Shown: positions 45,780 to 55,333 of the stretch, piece by piece
Numbering within the stretch: the first letter of the stretch is position 1
How the letters are laid out: each line of letters starts with the position of its first letter
From: Gammaproteobacteria bacterium LSUCC0112
GTDB taxonomy: Bacteria > Pseudomonadota > Gammaproteobacteria > Pseudomonadales > Pseudohongiellaceae
Assembly: GCA_004535785.1 (NCBI GenBank)
Contig: SPIB01000001.1
Location: 1,535,883 to 1,599,882, forward strand
Length of the DNA stretch: 64,000 nt
Direction: 5' to 3'
Made by a program: the position numbers and the translations under genes
Notes under the pieces: generated by a model
The model's database searches: none
Told to the model about the DNA's origin: nothing
What the model saw: the letters and a program-made list of their open reading frames with translations, nothing else

Positions 45780-46907
45780 CTATTTACCAGACTGGCTGGC
45801 ATGGAACAGGTTGGGTGCCGGTGTCTGACTCAGTACCGGCAGGTAAATCGTAAACCGGGTGCGACCAGGCTGACTTTTGCACTCGATAATACCTTTGTGC
45901 TGATTGACGATTGAGTGCGCAATCGAGAGACCCAGTCCGGTGCCTTCAGCACGCCCGCTGATCATCGGGAAAAAAATGCTGTCGATCAGTTCGGGCGGCA
46001 CACCGGGGCCGTTGTCGATAACCTCAATCCGTGTCACCAGCTTGTGAAACACCGTACCGATGGTGATGTTGCGCATGATGCGTGTTTTGAGCTCAATCAG
46101 GCCGGAGCGGTGTTTGACGTGGGGACTTTCCAGCGCCTGTACTGCATTTCGTACAATATTCAATACTGCCTGAATCAGTTGTTCAGAATCGCCGTAGAGC
46201 TCCGGAATACTGGGGTCGTAGTCACGCACAACGGTAATGTCGCGGTCGCGAACTTCCGCTTCGATGAGATTGCGAACGCGCTCAAGCACCTCGTGCACAT
46301 TGAGTTTGCGGAACTCCATGGGCTTTCGCGAGCCAACCAGCCTGTCCACCAGTTTATGCAGGCGGTCAGCTTCTTCAATAATGACATTGGTGTAGTCGGT
46401 CAACTCTGAGTTTGGCAACTCTGCCGCCAACAGTTGAGCTGCGCCGCGAATGCCACCCAGCGGATTTTTGATTTCATGCGCCAGACCACGCACCAGTTCT
46501 CGGGTGGTCTCATGCGTGGAAATCATATTCTCGTCCCGCGTAATACGTTCCGCGTAGTTGGTGCCTTGAATCTCGATCAGCACGGAGACATCTTTAAAGT
46601 CGAGTAACGGCGTTACGGTGTAGTCACCTTGCAGCAGTCGGCCATTCAACAATTGGAGCTGGGCTTTGCGCTTGGTAAAGCTGTGCTGCATGTGCAGTGC
46701 TTGTTTGATGTTGTGCACATCCTGTTCAGCATTGACAAAAATGTCTCCGATAAACGCGTGCTGCAACTGGCGGCCGCTGATGGCCAGCAGACTTTCCGCT
46801 GCCAGATTGATGTACTGCAAACGCAGTTCGGTATCAAGCAACAGCAGGGCGGTAGACATGCTGTCCAGAAGGCGCCGACATAATTTTGGGTTGCTGCTGT
46901 CAAACAT
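45780..46907 (-). CDS. ntrB: Nitrogen regulation sensor kinase NtrB
   Basis: 375-residue cytosolic kinase/phosphatase without transmembrane helices. An N-terminal PAS domain (about 10-115) precedes a dimerisation/phosphotransfer helix with His144 (LAHEIKNPLGGIRGAAQLL). The HATPase domain has VLNIVRNAVQALE, VIDNGPGVP and GTGLGLSIAHS. In known systems PII protein sets the kinase/phosphatase balance in response to glutamine and 2-oxoglutarate. It is transcribed with ntrC and separated from glnA by a terminator. Confidence 0.95.
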   Translation of the reverse strand: MFDSSNPKLCRRLLDSMSTALLLLDTELRLQYINLAAESLLAISGRQLQHAFIGDIFVNAEQDVHNIKQALHMQHSFTKRKAQLQLLNGRLLQGDYTVTPLLDFKDVSVLIEIQGTNYAERITRDENMISTHETTRELVRGLAHEIKNPLGGIRGAAQLLAAELPNSELTDYTNVIIEEADRLHKLVDRLVGSRKPMEFRKLNVHEVLERVRNLIEAEVRDRDITVVRDYDPSIPELYGDSEQLIQAVLNIVRNAVQALESPHVKHRSGLIELKTRIMRNITIGTVFHKLVTRIEVIDNGPGVPPELIDSIFFPMISGRAEGTGLGLSIAHSIVNQHKGIIECKSQPGRTRFTIYLPVLSQTPAPNLFHASQSGK

Positions 46908-47109
46908 GGTGTCAGGTTGATTCCAGAATCAAACATAACCGGGTATGTCATCACAAACCCGGAAGATCAGTAGGTGTATGCAAGTTCCAAACCATAATGC
47001 CGTACCATCCGAATTGACTGCTATTGACTCGGATAAGCAGGCTTTTGCCCTCTGGCGTCAGGTGTGAGAACGCGCAAGCGCACCGGGATCAGTCACATAT
47101 AAAATACAA

Positions 47110-47126
47110 TGCACCAAAATAGTGCT
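47110..47126. promoter_or_regulatory. NtrC-like binding site upstream of ntrB
   Basis: TGCACCAAAATAGTGCT fits GCAC-N7-GTGC with the preferred CA/TA flanks of the NtrC consensus. It lies about 200 nt upstream of the ntrB start. In enterics NtrC represses the ntrB promoter from such a site; the same is inferred here. Confidence 0.5.
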
Positions 47127-47153
47127 TGCCGCCAGTAAAGCTTTTTAGAAGGC

Positions 47154-47195
47154 AAAAAAAATCGCCTGCCAGATTGCTCGGGCAGGCGATTTTTA
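47154..47195. terminator. Terminator downstream of glnA
   Basis: ATCGCCTGCC (47161-47170) pairs perfectly with GGCAGGCGAT (47181-47190), flanked by AAAAAAA on the left and TTTTT on the right. For the - strand glnA transcript the A-run reads as a U-tract, so this is a textbook intrinsic terminator 20 nt after the glnA stop. Confidence 0.88.
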
Positions 47196-47209
47196 AAGCA
47201 TTCAAACCA

Positions 47210-48616
47210 TTACAGGCTGTAGTACATATCGAACTCAACGGGGTGAGTAGACATGTTCAACCGAGTGCAATCCTGACGCTTCAGTTCGATGTAGGCATCG
47301 ATCAGGTCATCACAGAACACGCCGCCTTTTTTCAGGAAGTCACGGTTCGCATCCAGGCTGTCCAGCGCTTCGTCCAGTGAGTAACAAACCTTTGGAATCA
47401 GCGCTTCTTCTTCGGGCTCCAGGTCGTAGAGGTCTTTGGACGCTGGGTCGCCGGGGTGAATCTTGTTCTGGATACCGTCCAGACCTGCCATCAGCAGCGC
47501 TGCGAAGTACAAATAAGGGTTAGCGGTGTTGTCGCCAAACCGTACTTCGATACGAATCGCCTTCGGGTTGCCACCCAGAATGTATGGAATACGGATGGAG
47601 GCGGAGCGGTTACGTGAGGAATAGGCCAGCAGTGTTGGCGCTTCGAAACCTTTCACCAGACGCTTGTAGGAGTTGGTTGAGGCGTTACCAAATGCATTCA
47701 GAGTCTTGGCGTGTTTGATGATGCCGCCAATGTAGTACAGGGCGGTGTCTGACAAGCCAGCATAACCGTCGCCTGCAAAGGTGTTTTTGCCATCTTTCCA
47801 GATTGACATGTGGACGTGCATACCGGAACCGTTGTCACCAACCAGCGGCTTTGGCATAAACGTCGCTGTTTTGCCATAAGCGTGAGCCGTGTTCAGCACG
47901 CAGTACTTCAGAATCTGGGTTTCGTCAGCCTTTGCGACCAGACTGTTGAAGCGTGTGCCAATTTCGCACTGGCCAGCGTTGGCCACTTCGTGGTGGTGCA
48001 GTTCGACATCGAGACCCATCGCGGTCATGGTGTCGCACATCGCGCCACGAAGATCGTGCAGTGAGTCGACGGGCGGAACCGGGAAGTAGCCGCCTTTCAC
48101 GCGGTTGCGGTGACCCATGTTGCCACCTTCAATTTTCTTGTCGCTTGACCAGGCGGCTTCATCGCTGCCGATCTGGAAGTAAGAACGATCCATGCCAACG
48201 TGCCACTTGATGTCGTCGAACACAAAGAATTCATTCTCGGGGCCAAAGAACGCCTTATCGCCGATACCGGTGGACTTCAGAAACTCTTCAGCGCGTCGCG
48301 CAACAGAGCGTGGGTCACGGTTATAACCCTGCATGGTGCGAGGCTCAATGATGTCACAACGCAGGTTAATCTGGACTTCATCTGCGAACGGATCAAGTAC
48401 AGCGGTGCTGTCATCGGGGCGCAGGATCATGTCTGACTCGTTGATGCCTTTCCAGCCAGCGACTGAGGAACCGTCGAACATCATGCCTTCGAGGAAAGAC
48501 TCGTCAACTTTGGACACCGGGAAAGTCACGTGCTGCTCTTTGCCCCTGGTATCCGTAAAACGGAGGTCAACCCACTTAGCATTATGTTCTTTGATCATTT
48601 CTAACGTTTTAGACAT
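47210..48616 (-). CDS. glnA: Glutamine synthetase, type I
   Basis: 468 residues, the usual length of GSI-beta. It makes glutamine from glutamate, ammonia and ATP. Visible motifs: FDGSSVAGW, the ATP/metal region [38 protein letters not shown], and a [10 protein letters not shown] segment with the Tyr that is adenylylated in enterobacterial enzymes. GGAGG precedes the ATG. Control by a sigma-54 promoter and two NtrC boxes is supported by the upstream sequence; a terminator follows. Confidence 0.98.
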   Translation of the reverse strand: MSKTLEMIKEHNAKWVDLRFTDTRGKEQHVTFPVSKVDESFLEGMMFDGSSVAGWKGINESDMILRPDDSTAVLDPFADEVQINLRCDIIEPRTMQGYNRDPRSVARRAEEFLKSTGIGDKAFFGPENEFFVFDDIKWHVGMDRSYFQIGSDEAAWSSDKKIEGGNMGHRNRVKGGYFPVPPVDSLHDLRGAMCDTMTAMGLDVELHHHEVANAGQCEIGTRFNSLVAKADETQILKYCVLNTAHAYGKTATFMPKPLVGDNGSGMHVHMSIWKDGKNTFAGDGYAGLSDTALYYIGGIIKHAKTLNAFGNASTNSYKRLVKGFEAPTLLAYSSRNRSASIRIPYILGGNPKAIRIEVRFGDNTANPYLYFAALLMAGLDGIQNKIHPGDPASKDLYDLEPEEEALIPKVCYSLDEALDSLDANRDFLKKGGVFCDDLIDAYIELKRQDCTRLNMSTHPVEFDMYYSL

Positions 48617-48775
48617 TCCTGATCCTCCGTTTGATCGAGAATAATGTGAGCGTGTCGGTTATGGTTGGACGACAACAGTCACGGGTTAAAATTTGCTGCA
48701 GCAATCTGCGCTCAACAAGACGGGCGGACGGCACTATAATGTCGCAGCCGCTCAGTTCCCGAGTCCACTGTAATC

Positions 48776-48791
48776 AGCAAAATGCGTGCCA
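48776..48791 (-). promoter_or_regulatory. Sigma-54 promoter of glnA
   Basis: On the - strand this reads TGGCAC-GCATT-TTGCT, matching the sigma-54 consensus TGGCAC-N5-TTGC(A/T), with the -24 GG and -12 GC dinucleotides intact. The start point would be near 48765, leaving a leader of about 150 nt before the glnA ATG. Confidence 0.82.
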
Positions 48792-48852
48792 CCAGAATGG
48801 CTGCATAAGAGCCTTATAAATCAGACGCTTGTTTTATTCAGAGTTTGATACA

Positions 48853-48869
48853 GGCACCAATATGGTGCA
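48853..48869. promoter_or_regulatory. NtrC enhancer site 1 for glnA
   Basis: GGCACCAATATGGTGCA contains a perfect GCACCA-N3-TGGTGC palindrome, the NtrC consensus. Its centre is about 96 nt upstream of the predicted glnA start point, in the usual enhancer range. Confidence 0.78.
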
Positions 48870-48883
48870 TTTACTATCACGAC

Positions 48884-48898
48884 GCACTGTTTTGGTTC
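48884..48898. promoter_or_regulatory. NtrC enhancer site 2 for glnA (weaker)
   Basis: GCACTGTTTTGGTTC matches GCAC-N7-GTGC with one mismatch. Its centre is 30 nt from site 1, about three helical turns, the arrangement that favours cooperative NtrC binding at glnA of enterics. Confidence 0.55.
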
Positions 48899-48920
48899 GC
48901 GACGTCCCGCAGAGGTTTTA

Positions 48921-50375
48921 ATGCGTTATCTGATCAGGTTTTTCCCCGAAATCACCATCAAAACCCGCCCGGTCAGACATCGTCTGATTCAGGTCCTGCG
49001 CCGCAACATAAGAATAATGCTCATGCGGCTGGATCGCGAGATCAGTGTAACTGGTGATTGGGACATTCTGGAAGTGCAAACCCCGGATGGCAACAAAATT
49101 CTTCATCAGGAGGTGTTGGATATTCTGCAGCAAACGCCCGGCATCAGTCTGGTCATGCCGGTTCGTAAACTGCCGTTTGTGGATCTGGATCAGGCGGCAG
49201 AAGAAGTATTGCAGACCTGCGCGGCACACATCAATGGACGCACTTTTGCTGTGCGCTGCAAACGGCAAGGCGATCATCCATTCACATCAACGCAGGCTGA
49301 GCGCCATGTTGGTGCATTGCTGATGCAAAAAGCAGCTCCGCGCGGTGTCGATCTGGACAATCCGGAGGTGACGGTGCGCGTTGAAATCCGCTTCAGGGAC
49401 TTGTTTGTGGTTGAGCAGCAGCTCAGAGGGCTCGGTGGTTATCCGTTGGGTACTCAAGAGCCTGTGTTGTCATTAATTTCCGGCGGGTTTGACTCAGCTG
49501 TCGCCAGCTACCAGTGTATGAAGCGAGGTATTCGCACGCACTTTCTGTTTTTTAATCTGGGCGGTAAAGCGCATGAAATTGCCGTCAAGGAAATTGCACT
49601 GTTTTTGTGGATGAAGTACGGGTCGTCCCATCGGGTCAAATTTATCAGTATTCCCTTTGAGCCAGTGTTACAAAATATCCTGCAATCAGTGGATAGCGGT
49701 CATATGGGGGTAGTATTAAAGCGCGTCATGATGCGGGCTGCCGATCGTATTGCAGCCGGTATGCGGGTAAGTGCGTTGGTGACCGGGGAATGTGTTGGCC
49801 AAGTTGCCAGTCAAACCCTGCCAAATCTGCGATTGATCGATCAGGTGTGTCAGAGTTTGGTGCTGCGTCCGCTGATTGTGTCTGACAAACAAGACATCAT
49901 CGACGTGGCACGGCAGATCGGCACAGAGGTGTTCAGCGCCTGTGTCCCTGAATATTGCAGTGTCATCTCGGTGCGCCCGACCACTCATGCCAAACGACAG
50001 CGTGTTGAGCTGGAAGAGTCCCGATTGGATCCGGCATTGCTTGATTTTGCGGTGGACCATGCCGAGATTCAAATGATCGATCGCATGGTTGAAGTGGTTG
50101 AACATCGTGATATCGAGCCACCCAGCCTGTCGATGGTTCCACCGGGCGCAATGGTCATCGACATCAGGCATCCGGATGACAGCGCCTTGCGGCCACTCCT
50201 GTTGGCCGGGATGACGGTCGAAGTTATTCCGTTCTACCAGCTCGCTGTCAGATTTCCTCAGTTGGATAAACAAATTACCTATCTGTTGTACTGCGAAAAG
50301 GGCATGATGAGTCGTTTGCATGCATCGCATTTAAAGGACGCCGGGTATCTGAATGTGGCGGTCTACCGCCCTTGA
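48921..50375 (+). CDS. thiI: tRNA 4-thiouridine synthase / thiamine sulfurtransferase ThiI
   Basis: 484 residues. An N-terminal ferredoxin-like and THUMP region (about 60-165) precedes the PP-loop adenylation domain (SGGFDSA near 190). A C-terminal rhodanese domain carries the catalytic Cys458 (LLYCEKGMM), partner to the Cys in PEYCSVIS. It makes s4U8 in tRNA and passes sulfur for thiazole synthesis; the rhodanese extension marks the version used in both. It is divergent from glnA, with typA 174 nt downstream. Confidence 0.96.
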   Translation: MRYLIRFFPEITIKTRPVRHRLIQVLRRNIRIMLMRLDREISVTGDWDILEVQTPDGNKILHQEVLDILQQTPGISLVMPVRKLPFVDLDQAAEEVLQTCAAHINGRTFAVRCKRQGDHPFTSTQAERHVGALLMQKAAPRGVDLDNPEVTVRVEIRFRDLFVVEQQLRGLGGYPLGTQEPVLSLISGGFDSAVASYQCMKRGIRTHFLFFNLGGKAHEIAVKEIALFLWMKYGSSHRVKFISIPFEPVLQNILQSVDSGHMGVVLKRVMMRAADRIAAGMRVSALVTGECVGQVASQTLPNLRLIDQVCQSLVLRPLIVSDKQDIIDVARQIGTEVFSACVPEYCSVISVRPTTHAKRQRVELEESRLDPALLDFAVDHAEIQMIDRMVEVVEHRDIEPPSLSMVPPGAMVIDIRHPDDSALRPLLLAGMTVEVIPFYQLAVRFPQLDKQITYLLYCEKGMMSRLHASHLKDAGYLNVAVYRP

Positions 50376-50436
50376 GGTCGCTGGCGGATTCTTGTGTTGC
50401 GTGTTTTTGGTGCGCCTGTCTGTCATAAATAGTTGA

Positions 50437-50466
50437 CTGACAAGTAGTAAGTGTCTGATGTATACT
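50437..50466 (+). promoter_or_regulatory. Sigma-70 promoter of typA
   Basis: CTGACA (50437-50442), an 18 nt spacer and TATACT (50461-50466), followed by a GC-rich discriminator TCGCCGCC. It lies about 83 nt before the typA start codon. Confidence 0.55.
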
Positions 50467-50549
50467 TCGCCGCCATTTTTGTTAGTGATCTGCATGATCC
50501 ATCTGCGGCCAATCGTTGCAGCAATACTCTTATTTATAGGTTCTTTTCC

Positions 50550-52373
50550 GTGATTGAAAAAATCCGCAACATCGCCATTATCGCCCACGTTGACCATGGC
50601 AAGACTACACTGGTTGATAAACTGCTGAATCTCTCCGGCACTCTCAACACCCGTGGAGGGAACGTTGAGCGAGTCATGGACTCCAATGATCAGGAGAAAG
50701 AGCGAGGCATTACCATTCTGGCTAAAAATACCGCCATCAACTGGAACGGTTATCACATCAACATCGTTGATACCCCCGGTCACGCTGACTTTGGTGGTGA
50801 AGTAGAGCGCGTGATGTCCATGGTCGACAGCGTTCTGCTGTTGGTTGATGCCGTAGACGGCCCTATGCCGCAGACCCGTTTTGTGACCCAAAAAGCCTTT
50901 GCACAAGGCCTGCACCCCATCGTGGTGATCAACAAAATCGATCGCCCGGGTGCACGTCCAGACTGGGTGCTGGGCGAGGTGTTTGATCTGTTTGACCGCT
51001 TGGGTGCAACCGACGAGCAATTGGATTTCCCGGTTGTTTATGCGTCGGCCCTGAATGGTATTGCCGGATTGGAAGCCGATGATTTGAGTGACAACATGGA
51101 TCCGTTGTTTAACACCATCATCAAGTGTGTGCCGCCGCCCCCCGTGAACATTGATGCGCCTTTCCGCATGCAGATCAGCGCGCTCGACTACAACAGCTAT
51201 GTCGGTGTTATTGGTATCGGCCGTGTCACCGGTGGTATCGCCAAACCAAACATGCAGGTGGTGATTGTTGACGTTGAAGGCAATCAGCGTAAGGGCAAAA
51301 TTCTGCAGGTAAAAAGCCATCTCGGCCTGGAGCGTATTGACGTTGCGGAAGCGACCGCCGGTGAAATCATCTGTATTACCGGTATCGACAAGTTACATAT
51401 TTCTGACACTATTTGTGATCCGGATCATGTCGAAGCGATGCCGCCTCTGACCGTTGATCAACCGACAATCAGCATGACTTTCCAGGTGAATGATTCGCCA
51501 TTTGCAGGTCGCGAAGGCAAATACGTCACCACGCGAAACCTCAAGGATCGTCTGGAACGCGAGCTGATCCACAACGTCGCCTTGCGGGTCGAGCCCGGTG
51601 AGTCGGCAGACAAGTACAAAGTCTCCGGACGTGGAGAATTGCACTTGTCGGTGTTGATTGAGTCCATGCGTCGTGAAGGTTTTGAGTTGGCTGTGTCTCG
51701 TCCTGAAGTGATCATGAAAGAAGTAGACGGGGTTCTGCAGGAGCCTTATGAAGTGCTGGTGATCGACTGTAACGAAGAGCATCAGGGCGCTGTGATTGAA
51801 GAGCTTGGTCTGCGTCGCGCCGAAATGCAGGACATGTTGCCAGATGGCAAAGGTCGTGTGCGTCTGACGTTTGAAATCCCGACGCGTGGTTTGATCGGCT
51901 TCCGCTCAATGTTTATGAGCATGACCTCGGGTACCGGCATGATGAACCATGTGTTTGATCATTACGGCGCGGTCAAGCAGGGTGAGCTGGCGGCCCGTAA
52001 AAACGGCGTGCTGGTATCCATGGTAACCGGCAAAGCGCTGGGTTACTCGTTATGGATGTTGCAGGAGCGTGGTCGTCTGTTTATTGAGCCAAACATCGAG
52101 GTCTATGAAGGCATGATCATCGGCCTGCATAGTCGCGATAATGACCTGGTGGTAAACCCGATCAAAGGCAAGCAGCTGACCAACGTGCGTGCCTCCGGTA
52201 CCGACGAAAACATCGTGTTGACGCCGCCGACCAAACACACGCTGGAACAAGCCATGGAATTCATCGACGAAGACGAATTGGTGGAGATAACGCCGCTGAG
52301 TATTCGTATTCGTAAAAAGAATCTGACGGAAAGCGATCGTAAGCGTGCCAGCCGCGGTTCCGCCGCACGTTAA
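50550..52373 (+). CDS. typA: Ribosome-binding GTPase TypA/BipA
   Basis: 607 residues from GTG 50550. EF-G-like translational GTPase: G1 AHVDHGKTT, switch region KERGITI, G3 [16 protein letters not shown]4 [10 protein letters not shown], then domains II, III, V and the BipA-specific C-terminus ([15 protein letters not shown]). The frame is open upstream to 50451, but the GTG gives the conserved start [11 protein letters not shown] and the normal length. It acts in ribosome assembly and stress or cold adaptation. dtd follows after 17 nt. Confidence 0.96.
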   Translation: MIEKIRNIAIIAHVDHGKTTLVDKLLNLSGTLNTRGGNVERVMDSNDQEKERGITILAKNTAINWNGYHINIVDTPGHADFGGEVERVMSMVDSVLLLVDAVDGPMPQTRFVTQKAFAQGLHPIVVINKIDRPGARPDWVLGEVFDLFDRLGATDEQLDFPVVYASALNGIAGLEADDLSDNMDPLFNTIIKCVPPPPVNIDAPFRMQISALDYNSYVGVIGIGRVTGGIAKPNMQVVIVDVEGNQRKGKILQVKSHLGLERIDVAEATAGEIICITGIDKLHISDTICDPDHVEAMPPLTVDQPTISMTFQVNDSPFAGREGKYVTTRNLKDRLERELIHNVALRVEPGESADKYKVSGRGELHLSVLIESMRREGFELAVSRPEVIMKEVDGVLQEPYEVLVIDCNEEHQGAVIEELGLRRAEMQDMLPDGKGRVRLTFEIPTRGLIGFRSMFMSMTSGTGMMNHVFDHYGAVKQGELAARKNGVLVSMVTGKALGYSLWMLQERGRLFIEPNIEVYEGMIIGLHSRDNDLVVNPIKGKQLTNVRASGTDENIVLTPPTKHTLEQAMEFIDEDELVEITPLSIRIRKKNLTESDRKRASRGSAAR

Positions 52374-52390
52374 TCTGTGTTGGGGCGGGT

Positions 52391-52828
52391 ATGATTGCTC
52401 TGATTCAACGCGTTAATTACGCCAGCCTTCGTATCAATGGCCAGCAGCACTGCGCCATTGATAAAGGGCTGGCGGTGTTGTTGGGTATTGAAAAAAGTGA
52501 TACCCGCGCCCAAGGCGAAAAGCTGCTGCAGAAGGTGTTGGATTATCGTGTTTTTGCTGATGCAGATGGGCGCATGAACCTGAGCGTCAGTGCTATCGGC
52601 GGTCAAGTGCTGCTGGTGTCGCAATTTACCTTGGCGGCTGATACCGGGCGGGGGTTGCGCCCGAGTTTTACCTCAGCGATGCCGCCTGCCGAGGCGGAGG
52701 AGCTCTATGATGCGCTGGTTAACTGGATGCAGCTGCAATACCCGCGGGTAGTCACCGGCAGTTTTGGCGCTGATATGAAAGTTTTGCTGGAAAACGATGG
52801 ACCGGTGACGTTCAGTTTGCGGGTTTGA
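52391..52828 (+). CDS. dtd: D-aminoacyl-tRNA deacylase Dtd
   Basis: 145 residues, full length. It hydrolyses D-aminoacyl-tRNAs. The two active-site motifs are present: LVSQFTLAAD near residue 80 and the Gly-cisPro-type motif DGPVTF near the C-terminus. The N-terminus MIALIQRVNYASL is typical. It probably shares the typA transcript and is convergent with tatC, with an 8 nt gap and no visible terminator. Confidence 0.96.
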   Translation: MIALIQRVNYASLRINGQQHCAIDKGLAVLLGIEKSDTRAQGEKLLQKVLDYRVFADADGRMNLSVSAIGGQVLLVSQFTLAADTGRGLRPSFTSAMPPAEAEELYDALVNWMQLQYPRVVTGSFGADMKVLLENDGPVTFSLRV

Positions 52829-52836
52829 TTGTTTGC

Positions 52837-53616
52837 TCAAGACTGCTGAGACTGTTCCCTGAGTTCACGTTCCTGTTTCTTCTTGATGTGAATTTTCCCG
52901 AAGAATACACCTGTCTCAAAAAGTGCCCACATCGGCAACGCCATCAAAATCTGGCTGAAGGGATCTGGTGGTGTCAGCAACATACCCACCACAAAACAGC
53001 CCACGATAATGTAAGGGCGCTTACCCTCCAGTGATTTCACATCGACCATGCCAGACCAGATCATCAGAAACACGGCGATCGGGATTTCAAACGCAAACCC
53101 AAACGCAAAAAATATTTTCAGAACAAAACTCAGGTAACTGGCGATATCCGGCGCGACCGCAATACCTTCGGGTGCAACCGACACAAAGAAGCTGAACACA
53201 ATGCCAAAGAGTACATAGTAGGCAAACGCCATGCCGGCATAAAACAGCAGCACACTGGATACAAACAAGGGTATCGCCAACGATTTTTCATTGGCGTACA
53301 AGCCGGGTGCAATAAACGCCCAGACCTGAAAAAGGATATAGGGTGCGGTCACAAACAGCGCTGCATAAAAAGTCAGTTTGAACGGCGTGAAAAATGGCGA
53401 TGTAGGATCAATGGCAATCATGCTGGTGTCCGGCGGTAACACCGAGGTCAGCGGGTGGGCAACAAACGCGTAGATATCGTTGGCAAAGTAGATCAGTGCC
53501 AAAAACACCACCAGCAAAGCCACCACACATTTCAGGATACGATCACGCAGTTCAACAAGGTGACCAACGATGGTCAGTTCCGGGCGGTGATCAGGATCGA
53601 TGTCAGAGGTTTTCAC
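52837..53616 (-). CDS. tatC: Twin-arginine translocase subunit TatC
   Basis: 259 residues with six transmembrane helices. Conserved TatC features: HLVELRDRILKC at the N-terminus, FKLTFYAALFVTAPYILFQVWAF split across the first periplasmic loop, FAFGFAFEIPIAVF, and TPPDPFSQILMALPMWALFE. It is the signal-peptide receptor of the Tat complex. It is last in the - strand order tatA-tatB-tatC. Confidence 0.96.
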   Translation of the reverse strand: MKTSDIDPDHRPELTIVGHLVELRDRILKCVVALLVVFLALIYFANDIYAFVAHPLTSVLPPDTSMIAIDPTSPFFTPFKLTFYAALFVTAPYILFQVWAFIAPGLYANEKSLAIPLFVSSVLLFYAGMAFAYYVLFGIVFSFFVSVAPEGIAVAPDIASYLSFVLKIFFAFGFAFEIPIAVFLMIWSGMVDVKSLEGKRPYIIVGCFVVGMLLTPPDPFSQILMALPMWALFETGVFFGKIHIKKKQERELREQSQQS

Positions 53617-53622
53617 GGCGCA

Positions 53623-54219
53623 TCAATCCTTTTTGTCTTCAGCTTGTTCAGTTAGCGGTGCAGGCGGCACGTACGCAGCCAGTTTGCCATTTTTCATGGA
53701 AACCAGACCGCTGGCCGGGTTGTTGTAAAAATCCTCAACAGGCTGCTTTTCAGGTTGGGCCTCTTCTACCGCTGCGTCGGAAGAGGCGGCATCGGTTATG
53801 GCTTCCGTCTCGGGCGCTGCTGATGGCGTTGCCGGCTGATAGGTGGGCATGCCTTCAACCGCACTGTTAGTCACAACAGCAACCGGGGTTGGATCGGGGG
53901 CAGCAAGCACGCTGCTGACTGATTTGTTTAGACCTTGCTGCGTTTTATCGAGCTCTTTACGGGTATCTTTTACCAATTGATCGGCGCCTTTACGCGCTTT
54001 CTCGATATCGGCCATGATCGATTCATTATGGAGCTGGCGCCGGATATCATCCGCATTGAGCTGCTGCTCAATCTCTGCTTTGACCTTGCCAAAACTGCGT
54101 TTTGCTCGACCTATCCACAGCGCGCCCGTGCGCACCGCGCCAGGCAGCTTTTCGGGGCCGAGTACCAACAAAGCGACTACAAATACCACCAGAAGCTCGA
54201 TGAAACTGATATCGAACAT
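53623..54219 (-). CDS. tatB: Twin-arginine translocase subunit TatB
   Basis: 198 residues. The N-terminus [20 protein letters not shown] is the single TatB transmembrane helix, followed by the GPEKLP hinge, an amphipathic helix and a long charged helix. A Pro/Thr/Ala/Glu-rich low-complexity tail (about 115-198) is longer than strictly needed for function. It sits 5 nt after tatA and 6 nt before tatC. Confidence 0.93.
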   Translation of the reverse strand: MFDISFIELLVVFVVALLVLGPEKLPGAVRTGALWIGRAKRSFGKVKAEIEQQLNADDIRRQLHNESIMADIEKARKGADQLVKDTRKELDKTQQGLNKSVSSVLAAPDPTPVAVVTNSAVEGMPTYQPATPSAAPETEAITDAASSDAAVEEAQPEKQPVEDFYNNPASGLVSMKNGKLAAYVPPAPLTEQAEDKKD

Positions 54220-54224
54220 TGTGG

Positions 54225-54464
54225 TTATTTGTCCTGTGCTTTCTCGGTACGGGCGCTGACGTTGCTATTGGTTATGCTGTCATCTTCCAACTGATCCGGA
54301 TCAGACTTTGCATCTTTGTCGTCGTCTTTCACGGCTTGTTTAAAGCCCTTTAACGCGCCGCCGAGATCACTGCCCAAGGTGCGCAGTTTTTTGGTGCCAA
54401 ACAGCAGCACAATAATCAGTGCGATGATAAGTAACTGCCAGATACTGATGCCGCCGATTCCCAT
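54225..54464 (-). CDS. tatA: Twin-arginine translocase subunit TatA
   Basis: 79 residues. One N-terminal transmembrane helix ([17 protein letters not shown]), then the hinge and amphipathic helix [20 protein letters not shown] and a short acidic tail. It is the pore-forming subunit of Tat. A 59 nt gap follows hisE upstream on the - strand. Confidence 0.95.
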   Translation of the reverse strand: MGIGGISIWQLLIIALIIVLLFGTKKLRTLGSDLGGALKGFKQAVKDDDKDAKSDPDQLEDDSITNSNVSARTEKAQDK

Positions 54465-54523
54465 ACTTCCTCCGATTACCTGAAAAACACATGACTTCTC
54501 ACATGGGCCAGGCTGATAAATGG

Positions 54524-54877
54524 TTATTTTGTTGGTCTGGATGCCTTTTCGGCGAGGCCAGATATGTTAAATCGCTTTCTGAGTTCTTCCAAGACCTGCT
54601 CGTGGCTGAGGTCGAGATGGCTAAGCATGACCATGCTGTGGAACCACAGGTCGGCCGTTTCGCCGATAACGCTCTGTGCATCAGCACCGGCTGCAACATC
54701 ACGCGCGGCCAAAATGGTTTCCACGGCTTCTTCGCCGACTTTCTCCAGAATTTTGTTCAGGCCTTTTTTGTGCAGGCTGGCGACATAGGAGCTGTCTGCA
54801 TCCGCCTGTTTGCGATCGCGCAGCAATTGAGCCAATTGCTGAAGCACATCGTTTGTTGATTCCACTGCGTTTGTCAT
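54524..54877 (-). CDS. hisE: Phosphoribosyl-ATP diphosphatase HisE
   Basis: 117 residues, a stand-alone MazG-like all-alpha pyrophosphatase acting on PR-ATP, the second step of histidine synthesis. The conserved [14 protein letters not shown] and [13 protein letters not shown] segments hold the acidic metal ligands. It is separate from HisI, as in Pseudomonas, instead of the fused HisIE of enterics. Confidence 0.95.
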   Translation of the reverse strand: MTNAVESTNDVLQQLAQLLRDRKQADADSSYVASLHKKGLNKILEKVGEEAVETILAARDVAAGADAQSVIGETADLWFHSMVMLSHLDLSHEQVLEELRKRFNISGLAEKASRPTK

Positions 54878-54902
54878 TGTTAATTGACTTCTGTGTATCC
54901 AA

Positions 54903-55316
54903 TTAATGGCCGGGATTTTTATACATCTCTGCGGGATCTTTTAACACGGCGTCAGTGACCGTCCAACCGACACCTTGATCAATCTGCGTCAATTGATGAT
55001 AAAAACAGCTTTCCCGGCCAGTATGACAAGCAATGCCGCCGACTTGCTCGACCAGATAACACACAGTGTCACCATCACAGTCGAGCAGGATCTGATGAAT
55101 GCGCTGCACGTTACCGGACTCTTCACCTTTACGCCAGATTTTCTGCCGTGATCGTGACCAGTACACGGCGCGTCCTTCCGATTGGGTCAACGCCAAGGCT
55201 TCACGGTTAATCCATGCGTGGGTTAAAAGACGACGGCTATGGACATCCTGCGTCACAACCGGCACCAGACCTTCATCGTTCCATTTGACCTGATTCAGCC
55301 AATCTAACTTGTTCAT
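54903..55316 (-). CDS. hisI: Phosphoribosyl-AMP cyclohydrolase HisI
   Basis: 137 residues. It opens the purine ring of PR-AMP, the third step of histidine synthesis. Metal motifs are present: DCDGD with the nearby Cys, and HTGRESCFY. The ATG at 55316 is used; an in-frame GTG at 55337 overlapping the ubiB stop by 4 nt is an alternative. It lies between ubiB and hisE, far from the hisBHAF operon at the other end of the window. Confidence 0.95.
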   Translation of the reverse strand: MNKLDWLNQVKWNDEGLVPVVTQDVHSRRLLTHAWINREALALTQSEGRAVYWSRSRQKIWRKGEESGNVQRIHQILLDCDGDTVCYLVEQVGGIACHTGRESCFYHQLTQIDQGVGWTVTDAVLKDPAEMYKNPGH

Positions 55317-55333
55317 GTGTCCAGTATGCTCTT

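Larger units (their letters stand above)
46908..47209. other. glnA-ntrB intergenic region
   Basis: 302 nt with no supported gene; the small DUF4124-type gene often found here is absent. It holds the glnA terminator (47154-47195), an NtrC-like box (47110-47126) and a short CCGGGT/ACCCGG inverted repeat (46939-46962). A -10/-35 pair for ntrB was not convincing. Confidence 0.6.
48617..48920. other. glnA-thiI divergent control region
   Basis: 304 nt with no gene. From the glnA side it contains a long leader (about 150 nt), a sigma-54 promoter (48776-48791) and two NtrC-like boxes (48853-48869, 48884-48898), the second only 22 nt from the thiI start. No clear thiI promoter was found; one would have to overlap the NtrC boxes. 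Confidence 0.65.

Noticed and set aside
50331-51320. 329-codon - strand frame opposite the thiI end and typA start
   Set aside because: It is fully antisense to conserved TypA motifs and the thiI C-terminus; the sequence is His/Gln/Asn-rich and unlike any domain.
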